64,000 bases of DNA from Siphlonurus alternatus. Its lineage: Eukaryota > Arthropoda > Insecta > Ephemeroptera > Siphlonuridae. How positions within the stretch are numbered: the first letter of the stretch is position 1; each line of letters starts with the position of its first letter. Location: NCBI GenBank assembly GCA_949825025.1, contig OX463778.1, positions 7,269,142-7,333,141 on the forward strand. The letters are read 5' to 3'. This document shows positions 11,532 through 22,670 of this stretch, in pieces. Under the pieces are notes generated by a model, which was not told the DNA's origin, did not search any database, and saw nothing but the letters and a program-made list of their open reading frames with translations. Made by a program: the position numbers and the translations under genes.

Positions 11532-12469
11532 TCTAAATTGTCTCCTCTGTGGATTTAATATTATTATATATTTTTAAATCCGCTAAAAAAAAATGATTTT
11601 TTTTCCTTTAATTAAACAGAAAGTAAAATTTATTTTGTAAATTGACTTTGTGAAACGCTGAAAGCCCAAGTGAGATTGCGTCGTTTTAACTTCTCCACTT
11701 TACCCACGAAACGTAATATTTGCACTTATAACATTATTTTTAAATAAATTTAAATAAATTAGAATAATAAGATTTGTCATATAAATGTATTTTAAAACAA
11801 AAAGCTAAATTTATCTCACATTTAATTCCTGTAAATAATCTTATATTATAAAGGTCTTTGTTTTGAAAGATTTATTCTGTCCTATCATATTAAATTTAAC
11901 ATTAAGAAAAATTAAAATAATCTTTTAATCATATTCCGGTATACCAATTTAATTGAACTGAACTATTACAGTAGTAACCTTAATTTAACTGAAGGGATGT
12001 TCCTTTTATAATGGGCTAGGGATAGTTTTACGTCCTCAAATTGAATTTATTTAAAATTTATTTTATTTTAATTAACAAAAATTCATACAAAAGCTTTGCA
12101 TGTATGGAAAAAAGTTGACTTAATTAATGCTTTTTAATTAAATGTTTTGTAGAACGTACTTAAATATCTTATTTCTATGGAAAACAATTAAATTTACACG
12201 TATTTTTATTTGCATAAAAAATTAAAAAATATTAAGATATTTTTATACAAAATTTTAACATAAATATTAAATATTACTAAAAAAATTCAAAGTATAAAAT
12301 TCTGATAAATATTTTTGTAAAGAAAATTGTAATACTTTAAGCTGCAAATGTTTTAACATGCCAAGTATCTATAAAGTATAAAGACATATTCATATTTTTT
12401 ACAAAAATTTAAACCAGCTTTGACTTTATTTTAGAATATTCAATATTATTATTTAGAAAAACCTCAATG
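11532..12469. other. AT-rich spacer
   Basis: Very AT-rich, with no gene or shared repeat seen. Confidence 0.45.
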
Positions 12470-12730
12470 CATTGAAATAAAATTCATCTTTTATTCGCAA
12501 TTAAGCTCTCTCCTCTTCGTCTAATTCTTTTCTATATTTTGCAACATTTTAGGAGAAAAAAAGAGTGAAAAAGATTACGTCTTCTTTCCTCTTTTTGAGC
12601 ATGAAATGCTAAAAATATTGTCTTCATTTTATCCTTATTTTGAGCAAAGAAGAAATAATACGTGTTTTTGAGGTAGAAAGATTTGGTTCAGACATTTAGA
12701 TGAGCTAAAGATGAAAAATTTCAAGTAGGG
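12470..12730 (+). mobile_element. Family A MITE, copy 4
   Basis: Starts CATTGAAATAAAATTCATC and ends AAATTTCAAGTAGGG. It contains CTCTTCGTCTAATTC, TATTTTGCAACATTTTAG and the ATTTTGAGCAAAGAAG block. It is diverged from the consensus. Confidence 0.7.
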
Positions 12731-13054
12731 CTCAACGATGTGTTGTGAGTACGAAATTGATATTTTTTATGATATAAATTTGAGTTTGAAAGTGGAAAGA
12801 TTAATCTCAAACAACAGATGCTGCCGATGAGAGAAGATGCATGGCTGTTTCGTTGTTCTCTTCCCCCCCCCCCATATCTTGTTGAAACTTGTGTAGCAGC
12901 CTTGATTGCTTTATCAATCCAACATTACATGGTGGGCTGAACTAGCAGCATGCGCCAAATTTATCGCTTTTTTTGGTACAGATTTAAAAATCTGGAGGAA
13001 ATGAGATTTTTATACTTTTAAGACAGTGAGAGGAACTATACAGTTATATATTAG

Positions 13055-13135
13055 GCAAGTATGATGACACAGTGGTAGAGTGCCTGATTTTTAAAAATGT
13101 GGTCATGAGTTCAAATCTCGTACAGAGATAATGGC
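13055..13135 (+). other. tRNA-like SINE head (pseudo-tRNA)
   Basis: Contains an A-box-like CACAGTGGTAGAGTGCC and a B-box-like GAGTTCAAATC at tRNA-like spacing. The acceptor and anticodon stems do not pair convincingly, so it is not called a tRNA gene. It most likely is the head of a decayed tRNA-derived SINE. Confidence 0.45.
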
Positions 13136-13208
13136 TTTTAGTCATTGAACTGTGAAAAAGTTATAATAAACAATTTTCATGATACTTTGTTATTGCATAT
13201 TTTGATAA

Positions 13209-13442
13209 AAGACGTCGAGTTATTACTGTCATTTTTTTTTTTTTTTTTTTTTTAGATTTCTTGAACTATCGAACACTCTCAATTTTGAAGAAAAGGATTC
13301 TGTGACGTCATAGTCATGCTTGCTTGAGTGTTAAATATTTGAATGTCTATGACGTATCAGAGTCTTCCAGCATGATTTTAAGGGTGTTAGAGGGTTAAAT
13401 TTTTTTTGGAAAAATATAGATGATAGTAACTCGATGTCCTCT
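13209..13442. mobile_element. Family I foldback element, copy 1
   Basis: The ends AAGACGTCGAGTTATTACTG and GATAGTAACTCGATGTCCTC are inverted. The inner arms hold ACACTCTCAATTTTGAAG and its relative GATTTTAAGGGTGTTAG, plus CTGTGACGTCATAG opposite CTATGACGTATCAG. It includes a long T run at 13232-13253. Related copies lie at 18.7, 28.3 and 38.4 kb. Confidence 0.65.
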
Positions 13443-13556
13443 CAATAAAAATATTTCATGAATGTTATCCATAATAGTGAATTCGAAGATAATTGATGAC
13501 ATAATTGCAGTTATTACCTAGCATATTGACTTATGTTTTCAAGATTCTTCACTTAA

Positions 13557-14604
13557 GGTAGAGATAACGCCGATCAGCTGTTCAACGTAGTCCCCTTTGA
13601 TTAACATGTAAACCTTAAAAAATTCACAAAAATTCTGAAATTTTTTTGAGATAAATAAAAAGCCATAGAAAAAATTTCAAAACAATTTAACGAGCAGATT
13701 TTTTATTATTTTTTTTTTATTATTTTCAGCATCTGGGATAGGGTTTTTCCATGGAGAGACAAACTAAAAACTTAATTAAAAAAAATCGGCTTGTTAAATT
13801 GTTTTGAAACTTTTTCTATGACTTTTAGGCACTAATATCTGCCTCTTAAGGATTATTGTCACTGGTCTTAGGAAATGGTAAATCACTCCAATTTTTTCAG
13901 CATTGCATAGAGAAAAAATAAATAAAAATTCTCATGCAATAAAATACACCCAAATTCAGTGCCATTACTTTTTAAATTGAGATATAAAAAACGCATGTTA
14001 TCAAATGCAAATTTCAATCTCCGTAATGGTACTGAATAATGGATTCAAATTTTAGCTTAAAAAACAATCATTATTTTAAATAGAATTATGATGAAATAAT
14101 AATTATAGATTATCATTTACTTTTTGAGATACAAGCCTTCATAAAAACTGCACAATTCGGCAATGCTGCTCGTAGCTTAACTGGATGGGATAACAATGTT
14201 GCCAAATCGTCAAAAAACAACTTTACACTTTTCAGCAGAAAAAACAAATGAATTGCGGTCATGAGCAGCCATTTTGACTAGTGAGTCAAAACAGCGTACA
14301 ACAATTTACCACATATATTTAAATGTTTTTCAATGTTTGCAAGGATGATGGATGAATTAATACACGAGAAAGTGTTTAAAGTGATTAATTTTATTAAATA
14401 AACATATTTTACTGTGCTGATCACTGCTTTCTTAATAGTGCTTGTTCTTGTCACTCATATGTATTGCGTATGAAAAGAAGATGGCGACGCATAAAAGAAA
14501 GATGGCGGAACTTCCGGTGACAATAATCGTTAAAATAAATTCAGAATTTTTGTGAATTTCCTAAGGTTTACACGCTAATAAAAGGAACCTACGTCATTCC
14601 TACC
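13557..14604. mobile_element. Family C TTAA element, copy 1 (long, composite)
   Basis: Begins GGTAGAGATAACGCCGATC and ends CTACGTCATTCCTACC, flanked by TTAA at 13553-13556 and 14605-14608. The arms also share ACATGTAAACCTTA / TAAGGTTTACACG and AAAATTCACAAAAATTCTGA and their inverses. TTAA target duplication is the hallmark of piggyBac transposases. No transposase frame is present, so this is non-autonomous. A second element with its own ends sits inside. Confidence 0.7.
13851..14529. mobile_element. Element nested in C copy 1
   Basis: The ends GATTATTGTCACTGG and CCGGTGACAATAATC are inverted repeats, and the family C arms continue on either side. The interior is AT-rich with two GATGGCG words near the right end and no coding frame. 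No sister copy is seen in the window, so the family is unknown. Confidence 0.5.
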
Positions 14605-15038
14605 TTAAGTTTTACTCTCTCACTCACTAGATCACAACCGTTTGTATAGTTTGAAATTTACAAATTATGCGCAGCCATGCGCACAGCTTCATTTCGTATT
14701 ATATCGTATTCTTTAAATGGGGAGGTATAAGAATGGACCTCGCAATCATAAAAAAGACAAGGAATTACGTACTTCATTTTAACGAGAAAGACTGTAGATG
14801 TGAGAAAGATTCCTTCGTGGATTAATTCTAAACTTCGCTACGTGCTCGCAATGTGTGATGTCCTGGAATGATGAAAACAGTTAAAATAATTGTTATAAAT
14901 AGAAGAAGATATCAAAATAAGTACCTGAGCTTACAATTGTTAAATCTAGTTGAACACATTCTAGTATAGAATTCTAAAACAACAGCATTTTATCAAATAA
15001 TGATATCAAAGTTCACATTTTGCAGCATCCCATTCTCT

Positions 15039-15305
15039 AATTGAAAAATTTCTTCTTCAATAACTCATCCTTTACACGTCTAAACCTAATCATTTTACCT
15101 CTAAAACATATCTTATTTTCTCTTCGCTCAAAGTGAGGATAAAATGAAGACAATGTTTCTAACATTTTATGCTCAAGAAGAGGAAAAAATACGTAATCTC
15201 TTCTTTTTCCCTCTTTTTTCCTCTAAAATGGTGCAAATTAGGAAGGAATTTGACGAGGAGGGAGCCTAATAGCGAATAAAATATAAAATTTATTTCAACT
15301 CGGGT
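15039..15305 (-). mobile_element. Family A MITE, copy 5
   Basis: Inverted orientation: begins AATTGAAAAATTTCTTC and ends TTTATTTCAACTCGGGT. It carries CCTTTACACGTCTAAACC, CTTCGCTCAAAGTGAGG and AAAATGGTGCAAA. It is close to consensus length. Confidence 0.75.
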
Positions 15306-15778
15306 TTGTAGAATTATTTTCATTACCTTGTTTTATTTGCATATTTATGCAGGTAAATATTTTTTTTGCATATTTTATATTTTGAAAATTAAATTAAAAA
15401 GTAAATCTCTGATATTTTTGTCTGGCCAAATTTCTTATATTTTTTCACACATGATATGTAACATAACAAAATAGTTTTTTGCCGACATTAACAAAGAGTT
15501 ATTATTTTTTTTTTTTTTGCTTTTAGCTCCATGACGTAACGTATCACATATGTCTCATGATATGACATTTTACCTTCGTAAAAAGATAAAATCCAAACGA
15601 GTTGGAGGAACATGTAGGGGAAACTTCAGAAAGAGAAAACTTTTTTGATAACAAATAACATCTTTGGAGTTGGAAAATAAGTTAGATTACGAACACCGTC
15701 GAACACCATATATAGCATCTGAAACATTGATGAGGTAATGTGCCTAAATGTATCTATGTGACTATAAATGGTATTTAT
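15306..15778. other. AT-rich spacer
   Basis: No gene or shared repeat recognised. Confidence 0.4.
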
Positions 15779-16037
<259 letters not shown>

Positions 16038-16098
16038 CATATTTTTTTCCCCGCACACTAATAAATCTCTTAAAAAAAAAGGCATAATATTATGTATA

Positions 16099-16673
16099 CA
16101 GTCAAATTTATACGATATTCCCTCCGGAAATAGCCGGAAGTGTAAGGTTTCTGATCTTCCTAATCGTATTTCAGCGTTACATTTTTACACATACTTCAAT
16201 ATTTATAAGTGAAACCATTCAGTTAAGTTTCAAAACTGGAATTACAAACAGAAGAGCTGTAAACTTCACAATAGACAATATTGATTGCATTTTTTTATTT
16301 CATAATTAGAAAATTTACATAAAATTATGCTTTTCTGAATTTTTCAGACTTTTTGGAGTGCGGGTACTAATTTAAAAAAAAAGATGTTTAAAATATCTGA
16401 ATTAGGGTGGTACACCTGATGGGAAAACCGTGACGTCATTTTGTCGTGCTGTGATTGGCTATTGATGACGTCACGGTTGCCCAATCAGGTGTACCACCCT
16501 AATTCAGATATTTTAAAAAAAATTTTAAATTAGTTCCCGCACTTTAAAAAGTCTGAAAATAATTCAGAAAAGCATAATATTATGTATATTTCCTAATTAT
16601 GAAATAAAAAAATGCAACCATTATTGTCTATTCCGGCTACTTTTCCGGAAGGAATATCAAATTAATTTGACTG
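16099..16673. mobile_element. Family F MITE, copy 1 (split by E3)
   Basis: Ends CAGTCAAATTTATACG and TTAATTTGACTG, flanked by TA on both sides (16097-16098 and 16674-16675). The subterminal arms carry CCGGAAATAGCCGGAAGTG and its inverse GGCTACTTTTCCGGAAGG. The TA target suggests a Tc1/mariner-type source transposase. The interior holds a full foldback element. Confidence 0.75.
16271..16631. mobile_element. Family E foldback element, copy 3 (nested in F1)
   Basis: Palindrome of about 360 bp. The arms ATAGACAATATTGATTGCAT and ATGCAACCATTATTGTCTAT are outermost. Next come TTATGCTTTTCTGAATTTTT and its inverse, then GAATTAGGGTGGTACACCTG and its inverse. The centre is TGACGTCA-N-TGACGTCA. Sister copy F2 shows the uninterrupted host sequence, confirming that this is an insertion. 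Confidence 0.75.
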
Positions 16674-17229
16674 TATTTTCTAAATATGAAATAAAAAAAT
16701 GAAAATATTATTGTTTATTATGATTAAAGACAAGCATTAAGTTTTATAAAATGTAAGAATAATGATTTTACAAAAATAACATATAAAAGAAATTCAAGAC
16801 TTGTAGAAATTTCTCTCAGTGTATACTAACAACACGTACAGAGGTGTCACACAATTGAAGCCAATTTACCGGGATGCAGTTGAACGTGACAAAACTTGCA
16901 CTCGTGGAATGACGTCATTGAACCTAATAGTTTGTTACTACTTCGAAGGAGGACTTGTTGAAAGTTAACTAATAATTGAAAGTACTGTCTTACGTTAAAT
17001 GTATAGTTAAAAAGTAATTACAGATTATATTACTTCGCTATTATCCGTGACAAGAATTTAATACTGCGAACAAGAACTGCAAATCATACTTGTCACAGCA
17101 TGAAAGTTCATTGGAAAAAAAAAATTATGATTGTAAAGTTAGGTTTGAGTTTGTTAATCTAGATTATTGCAACAATCAAAATCAACAATGTTAAGCATGG
17201 CAGATTCTGTCTATGAAATTAAATATACC
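16674..17229. other. Spacer with no recognised gene
   Basis: AT-rich. It holds TGACGTCA near 16911 and otherwise nothing shared. Confidence 0.4.
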
Positions 17230-17276
17230 CGCGTTAAAATAAATAATTATTCGCATTATGCTTTCTTCTCGTCTAA

Positions 17277-18024
17277 AGACGGATTCAGATAGTGACAACG
17301 GCGATGCGACGCGATTTTGACGTAAAGAGTACGTTCGAGGTGACTGTCCAACCCTGTCCGGACTGGTCTGTGAAAATGGCGGCATATCTTGGTCACGTGG
17401 TCTGAAACGTCATATTTACGTCACTGTCTGGTTTTGAAGAAAAAACGCGCAGTCCGACGGATCGACTGCTATCAGCTGTCGGGCGCGTGAAAGGGGGCGT
17501 ACAGTACTTTTTGGTATAGTAAAAATGGAGCCTGCTGCTGTAGATCGCTGCAATTAATAGAGAAAAGGTGCATGTATCCCGTCCCACCCAAGGATTGCGC
17601 CAAAATTACCAAAACATTGCGCATTTCGAGTATTGTGACGCATTTCGATGTTCAGTTTAGTTCTACAGTCCGACTATAGAGGGACTCGTCCGACTTTTTA
17701 GCCGGACCGCTCAACACCGGCCGGACTGCGGAAGTGACGTCATGAGAGGGGAGGTAAGGAGGGGAAATGGACGGCAGTCCGACTGTAAATAAAACGATTT
17801 TAAACGGTCCGGACCGGTCCGGACTGGGTTGGACAGGCACCTCGAACGCACTCAAAAGCTGTGAAATCCTATGCGGCGGCGAATCCGCCGGTAATTGCGT
17901 TAATTACGATGCTATATATTTTTCTTTTAATCGCTCAATATGGCCGCCAATGGATGTTACAGCAAGTGCGCATTATTCGCGTCGCGTCGCAGGCTGCATG
18001 GAAATCGCCCATGAAATTCCACCT
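17277..18024 (+). mobile_element. Family B MITE, copy 2 (nested in A6, itself carrying U)
   Basis: Ends AGACGGATTCAGATAGTGAC and CCCATGAAATTCCACCT, flanked by TAA (17274-17276 and 18025-18027). The family A consensus has a single TAA there. The interior has the B landmarks GCGGCGAATTCGCCGG and GCCGCCAATGGATGTTACAG. Confidence 0.75.
17337..17853. mobile_element. Element U, GC-richer foldback nested in B2
   Basis: Ends GAGTACGTTCGAGGTG and CACCTCGAACGCACTC, with subterminal CTGTCCAACCCTGTCCGGAC and its inverse. It is flanked by AAA on both sides, a possible 3-bp duplication. The interior repeats CAGTCCGAC / GTCCGGAC words many times. Small frames here (for example 17767-18027) fall inside U and B2 and are not genes. 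No sister copy is in the window. Confidence 0.65.
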
Positions 18025-18116
18025 TAATTTTCTACTATTTTGCACCAATTTAGAGGAAAATAGATGGAATTACATCTTCTTTCATCCTATTAATAAGCAT
18101 AAAATATATTATAAAT

Positions 18117-18343
18117 AAGGTGGATTCACATTGGTGATTTTTATTTTGCGACGCGATGCTAAAGATGCGCACTTGCTTTAACATCCATTGACAGCCATAT
18201 TTGATATTTGGCGATTAAAAAAACATCGTTAATTAACGCGATGTTCGCTGACGCAAAGACAAATTTGCTCGCTGCATAGGATTTCACAACTTTTGCGTGA
18301 AAATCGCGTCGCATCGCCGTTGCTGCCATCTGAATCCGCCTTT
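18117..18343 (-). mobile_element. Family B MITE, copy 3 (nested in A6)
   Basis: Ends AAGGTGGATTCACATTGGTG and CATCTGAATCCGCCTTT. It interrupts the A6 sequence between AAATA and TATTGTC. Flanks are compatible with TA or TWA duplication. Confidence 0.7.
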
Positions 18344-18860
18344 ATTGTCTTCATTTCATCCTCACTTCGAGCGAATAGAAAATAAGATGTGTTTTAGAGG
18401 TAAAAAGATTAGGTTTAGACGTGTAAAAGATGAGTTGAAGACTTAATTTTTCAACTAAAGTTACTCCGTGGGCAATATGGGCGTGGTCATGTATAATAAT
18501 TGTTTGTGGAGGCTCGCGTGGTGCACTTGACCTTCATTTTACAAGACTAGGTCAGCATCAACAGAAATCTGAATCTCTCACATGCAGCAACATCAGTGAA
18601 TCAGGTCTGCCTGTATATTATTTTAATAATGCGATAAAATATTGTTCTTTATTTGCAGTGAATATTGAGGATATAAAACAATTAACATAAGTGAATATAT
18701 ATTTTTTTTATTATTTGAATAGGGGATCTCAATTTTTTCAGATTTTTTTAACCAAGAAATATATGCTATGACGTCATAGTCCTGCAACATATTTCCCCAT
18801 GCTTGTGTATTAAATATTTGCATCACTATGACGTCACAGCATCTTTCTCCGCGATTTTGA

Positions 18861-19116
18861 GGGTGTAAAGGTGGATTTTCATGAGCAAGAACGGCGATTC
18901 GGCACGATTTGACGTAAAAGCTGCGAAATCGTATGCGGTGGCGAATTCACCAGTAATCGCGTTAATTACGATGTTCTTTTTCTTTTAATAGATTAAAAGA
19001 AAAAGAACATCGTAATTAACGTGATTATACCGGCGAATTCGCCGCCGCATACAATTGCGCAGCTTTTAGGTCAAATCGCGCCGCATCGCCGTTCTCGCTA
19101 ATGAAAATCCACACCT
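18861..19116. mobile_element. B-derived perfect-style palindrome (B4)
   Basis: Two copies of the left half of family B joined head to head. The arms read AAAGGTGGATTTTCATGAGC outward on the left and its inverse on the right. The joint is TTCTTTTAATAGATTAAAAGAA. The right half of family B (with CAATGGATGTTACAG) is missing. It looks like a fold-back derivative of a B element. Confidence 0.75.
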
Positions 19117-19163
19117 TTAAGCAGAGCGTACTTGATTAGGCTAATCAAGTACGCTCTGCTTTA
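19117..19163. repeat. Short perfect palindrome
   Basis: The arms 19119-19139 and 19141-19161 are perfect 21-bp reverse complements around one G. It carries GCAGAGCGTACTTGATTA, and TTAA lies at each side. It may be the remnant of a larger TTAA-flanked foldback element. Confidence 0.6.
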
Positions 19164-19334
19164 ACCTTTAGGGGGTTAAAAAAATTAACAACTCGATATC
19201 TTTCAAATTTGTAATAAAAAAAAAACTCATTGCAGGTTATCCACTGCTTCGAAAAAACTAATTAAAATTTAAAATTTTCTTGTGTATCTCTTTACAAAAA
19301 CCAAGTCCTTAAATATATCGTTTACCCGACAGTC

Positions 19335-19436
19335 ACTACGTTTACATGACGGTGTATTCGTTGACGACGGATAATGTTATTCTTCTGAGACGTCGTCAAC
19401 GAATACGCATTAAACATACCGTCATGTAAACGTAGT
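19335..19436. mobile_element. Repeat Q, 102-bp palindrome
   Basis: Ends ACTACGTTTACATGACGG and CCGTCATGTAAACGTAGT, perfect inverses. The inner arms TATTCGTTGACGACG and CGTCGTCAACGAATA also pair. A half-copy lies near 45628-45700, and similar GCGTTTACATGACA ends surround 51.4-52.4 kb. Confidence 0.7.
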
Positions 19437-19523
19437 AAGTGTTTCATGAGTGTTAAATAGTAACGGTTAAGATTTTTATCAGTTTTCAACATACATGAAA
19501 ACTTATTATAGCATCATATACTA

Positions 19524-19734
19524 TAGTCAAATTTACATTATATTCCCTCCGGAAGTAGCCGGAAGTGTAAGGTTTCTGCTGGTTTTCCTATTCGTATTTC
19601 AGCGTTACAATTTCACACATAGGTTCAACTTCTAAACATTCTGTTAAGTTTCAAAAACGAATTACAAACAGAAGAGCTGCAAACTTCACAGACTTCCGGC
19701 TATTTCCGGAAGGAATTTCAAATTAATTTGACTG
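19524..19734. mobile_element. Family F MITE, copy 2
   Basis: Ends TAGTCAAATTTACATTA and AATTAATTTGACTG with TA flanks. The arms carry GGAAGTAGCCGGAAGTGTAA and CCGGCTATTTCCGGAAGG. It is uninterrupted, so it serves as reference for F1. Confidence 0.75.
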
Positions 19735-19793
19735 TATCTTATTAAAGAGAGACAACTTCTTTCGTAATAACATGTAAACTAGTTCAGTTAGTA

Positions 19794-19996
19794 CAGTCAA
19801 ATTAATTTATATTTCCTTCAACAAGTAGCCGGAAGTGTGAAGTTTGCAGCTTTTCTTATTTCTATCTAATTTTGAAAATTTACAGAGTAGTTTGAAGTAG
19901 AAGTACTGACCTATGTGTGAAATTGTATCGCTAAAATATGAATAGCAAGACCAGAATCCTTACATTTCCGGAGGGAATATCATGTAAATTTGACTA
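19794..19996. mobile_element. Family F MITE, copy 3
   Basis: Ends CAGTCAAATTAATTTAT and ATGTAAATTTGACTA with TA flanks. It carries AAGTAGCCGGAAGTG and ACATTTCCGGAGGGAATA. Confidence 0.7.
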
Positions 19997-20353
19997 TACT
20001 TTCATGCACTCTTTGATCTCAAAGTACGATCATAACGAATCATGACACTTATCCCACTGTGTCAATTCTTCTCATTGTTTCTTTGAAATCAGATAAGTGT
20101 GACATGAAATTCCTTTTTGAACACCTTTGAAAGCGGAGAACAAATTACAGAAGGTTCAAACGGAGGCTGCAGTTCAATTTATTGTATCGTCAGAGCTGTA
20201 ATGTATGACCTTGCCTGCCCACCATTTTGACCTTTGACCTCTGGTGGGCAGCTCTCCTTATAGAATCTGAACGCCGAGGTTGGATAGCTATGATATGTTA
20301 AACAAATGTGGGTAATAAATTTAATATACTGATGAGAATAATTAAGTAGTTTA

Positions 20354-20567
20354 CAGTTCAATAATTTTAAATTTCCCACCGGAAGTAGCCGGAAGTGGAA
20401 GGATTTTGACTGAAATATGAATATAAAAACTATAAGATTTTGCAGATAGGTTAAAATCCCTAATATAAATTTGTCTGAAAAATTTCAGGTTCAAAACTGA
20501 ACTAGAAAGTCCAGAAATCGTTCACTTCCGGCTACTTCCGCTAGTAATCTTAAATTTTTTTGAACTG
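20354..20567. mobile_element. Family F MITE, copy 4 (diverged subfamily)
   Basis: Ends CAGTTCAATAATTTTAAA and AATTTTTTTGAACTG, TA flanks. The arms are CCACCGGAAGTAGCCGGAAG and CACTTCCGGCTACTTCCGC. Confidence 0.65.
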
Positions 20568-21011
<444 letters not shown>

Positions 21012-21161
21012 CCATGATTAAACGATTAAACAACAATGATCGTGTAATAATCACAAACCATGGCATTTTTATGTGTAACGATTTTTTTTGATTTTTTGTA
21101 TTGCTTTCATTTCTAATACATAAAAAATCACAATGACAAAAAATTAAAGGATGCAGCCCTT

Positions 21162-21430
21162 GTTGAAAAATTACGTCTTCAACTCATCCTTTACACGTCT
21201 AAACCTCAATCTTTTTATCTCTAAAACACATCTTATTTCTTCTTTGCTCAAATAAGTGAGAATAAAATGAAGACAAAATCATTCTAATATTTTATACCCA
21301 AGAAGAGGAAAAAAGACGTAATCTCGTCTTTTCCCTCTTTTTTTCCTGTAAAATGGTGCAAAATAAAGGGAAAGAAGACAAGATGAGACTTTAATAGCGA
21401 ATAAAAGATTAAATTTATTTCAAATCGGGT
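21162..21430 (-). mobile_element. Family A MITE, copy 8
   Basis: Begins GTTGAAAAATTACGTC and ends TTATTTCAAATCGGGT. It has the family blocks CCTTTACACGTCTAAACC and AAAATGGTGCAAAATA. The frame at 21284-21499 is a by-product. Confidence 0.75.
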
Positions 21431-21531
21431 GGGTTTAGAATCTTTCCTAATGACGAGAGACCCCAATAGAAGATTGGGGAAGAGTTTCACACATTGCAAT
21501 TAATGTTTCCACCAAACTTCCTCCCCTTGTT

Positions 21532-21720
21532 CAATGTGCTGGTTCCCTAGATTTTGGACATCACTTTTGGTCCGTTGATAAAAAATAGAGGTGTCCGTCC
21601 TGACTGAGGTTTTCCATGGTTCCCTCAGTCTAATTTTAGCGAATGCTGGGAGGCGTATATAACAGGCCTTGGCCACCATCCTTATACCCATTACCCAGCC
21701 TTGAGCTCCAAACTCATTGA
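21532..21720 (+). mobile_element. SINE family V, 3' fragment (copy 3)
   Basis: The 5S head is missing. It retains ATTTTGGACATCAC, GAGGTGTCCGTCCTGACTG, TTCCATGGTTCCCTCAGTC, GCGAATGCTGGGA and CAGGCCTTGGCCACCATCC. This is the second 3'-tail subtype of family V. Confidence 0.65.
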
Positions 21721-21966
21721 AATGAATCTTTGCAAAATAAAAATCATACAAAAAAATATTAATATTCACAATTTTGTTGCCAAACTTTATGATGCACCGA
21801 ATAACACATCATGAAATTATCGAGCTTACCATCAGTAGCATTGAGAGGATATCAGAATGTCATAGTTAGTTCCTGTTGAAAATGGGACAGTTGATGTTAA
21901 ATTCAAACAAAACCTGGGTAAATTGAAATGATAAACATTATCAAAATCATAAATCAATATGTGATT

Positions 21967-22125
21967 TCCCTGGCCTTAGACCATTGCATTTCCGGTTTAT
22001 TGACAAAAGCTGTAGCGTCCATTTTGGCTGAGGTTTCCACGTTTCCCTCAGTCACAGGCAAGTGTTGGGATGGATTGCAAGGCCGTGGCCGCCCCCGTTC
22101 CGGAAGAGAGTTCGAAATGCTCGAG
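21967..22125 (+). mobile_element. SINE family V, 3' fragment (copy 4)
   Basis: Has TTAGACCATTGCATTTCCGG, GCGTCCATTTTGGCTGAGG, TTTCCCTCAGTCACAGG and GGATTGCAAGGCCGTGGCC. It matches copies V1 and V2 (first tail subtype). The 5S head is absent. Confidence 0.65.
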
Positions 22126-22670
22126 TTAGGGTTTCGGAAGTTTCCGGGTTTCGAAGTTGTATCATGCTGTAATTAGTTAGCAGAAGAGTTTAGTTTTAAA
22201 AAATTAAAGTAAAATCAATGTTGGTATTGTTATATTTTCAGTATAATATTTGATATAAATGAAATCTATGAAATCATTATTTATTTCAGTTTCTTTCCTT
22301 TTATTTTATTTATTTATTTTTACAGATAGATATTCAAGATTTAAAATAAATTACGATAAAAAACACATTTTTTTTCTCCAAGTGGAAAATCGAATCAATG
22401 TTACTAATATTATTATAGGCTCGCCTGAGGCTATACGACCCAGCATTACACAATTATGAACACAATTTCCTGAAATACAATTTCAATTTTTTCATCCATG
22501 AAATTTCCTGGAAATGCATGTAAAAAAAATTAAATTCAAGTCAATTATACTAATAAAATAATATTTTATTTTTACAGTTTCTTGAAAAGAGGGTGAACTT
22601 ATTTTTGTAATGAAAATTACATGCAATAAGTATACAAATCAAACAACGTAATATTACTGCGCTAATCGTA
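22126..22670. other. AT-rich spacer
   Basis: No gene or shared repeat seen. A 66-residue frame at 22259-22459 is hydrophobic, AT-driven and unsupported. Confidence 0.4.

Larger units (their letters stand above)
17230..18456 (+). mobile_element. Family A MITE, copy 6, carrying two nested B elements
   Basis: The A body can be followed in three pieces: 17230-17276 (TTCTCGTCTAA), 18025-18116 (ATTTTGCACCAATTTAGAGG) and 18344-18456 (CTTCATTTCATCCTCAC to TTTTTCAACTA). The gaps are exactly B2 and B3. Confidence 0.75.
18715..19210. mobile_element. Family I foldback element, copy 2 (interrupted)
   Basis: Shows the I inner arms: GCTATGACGTCATAG and ACTATGACGTCACAGC with CTTGTGTATTAAATATTTG between them. 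The GATTTTGAGGGTG arm follows, and the outer AACTCGATATCTTTC end near 19190. The right arm is split by B4 and by a 42-bp palindrome. Confidence 0.6.

Noticed and set aside
13055..13135. Candidate tRNA gene
   Set aside because: A and B boxes are present but acceptor and anticodon stems do not form; most likely a decayed SINE head.
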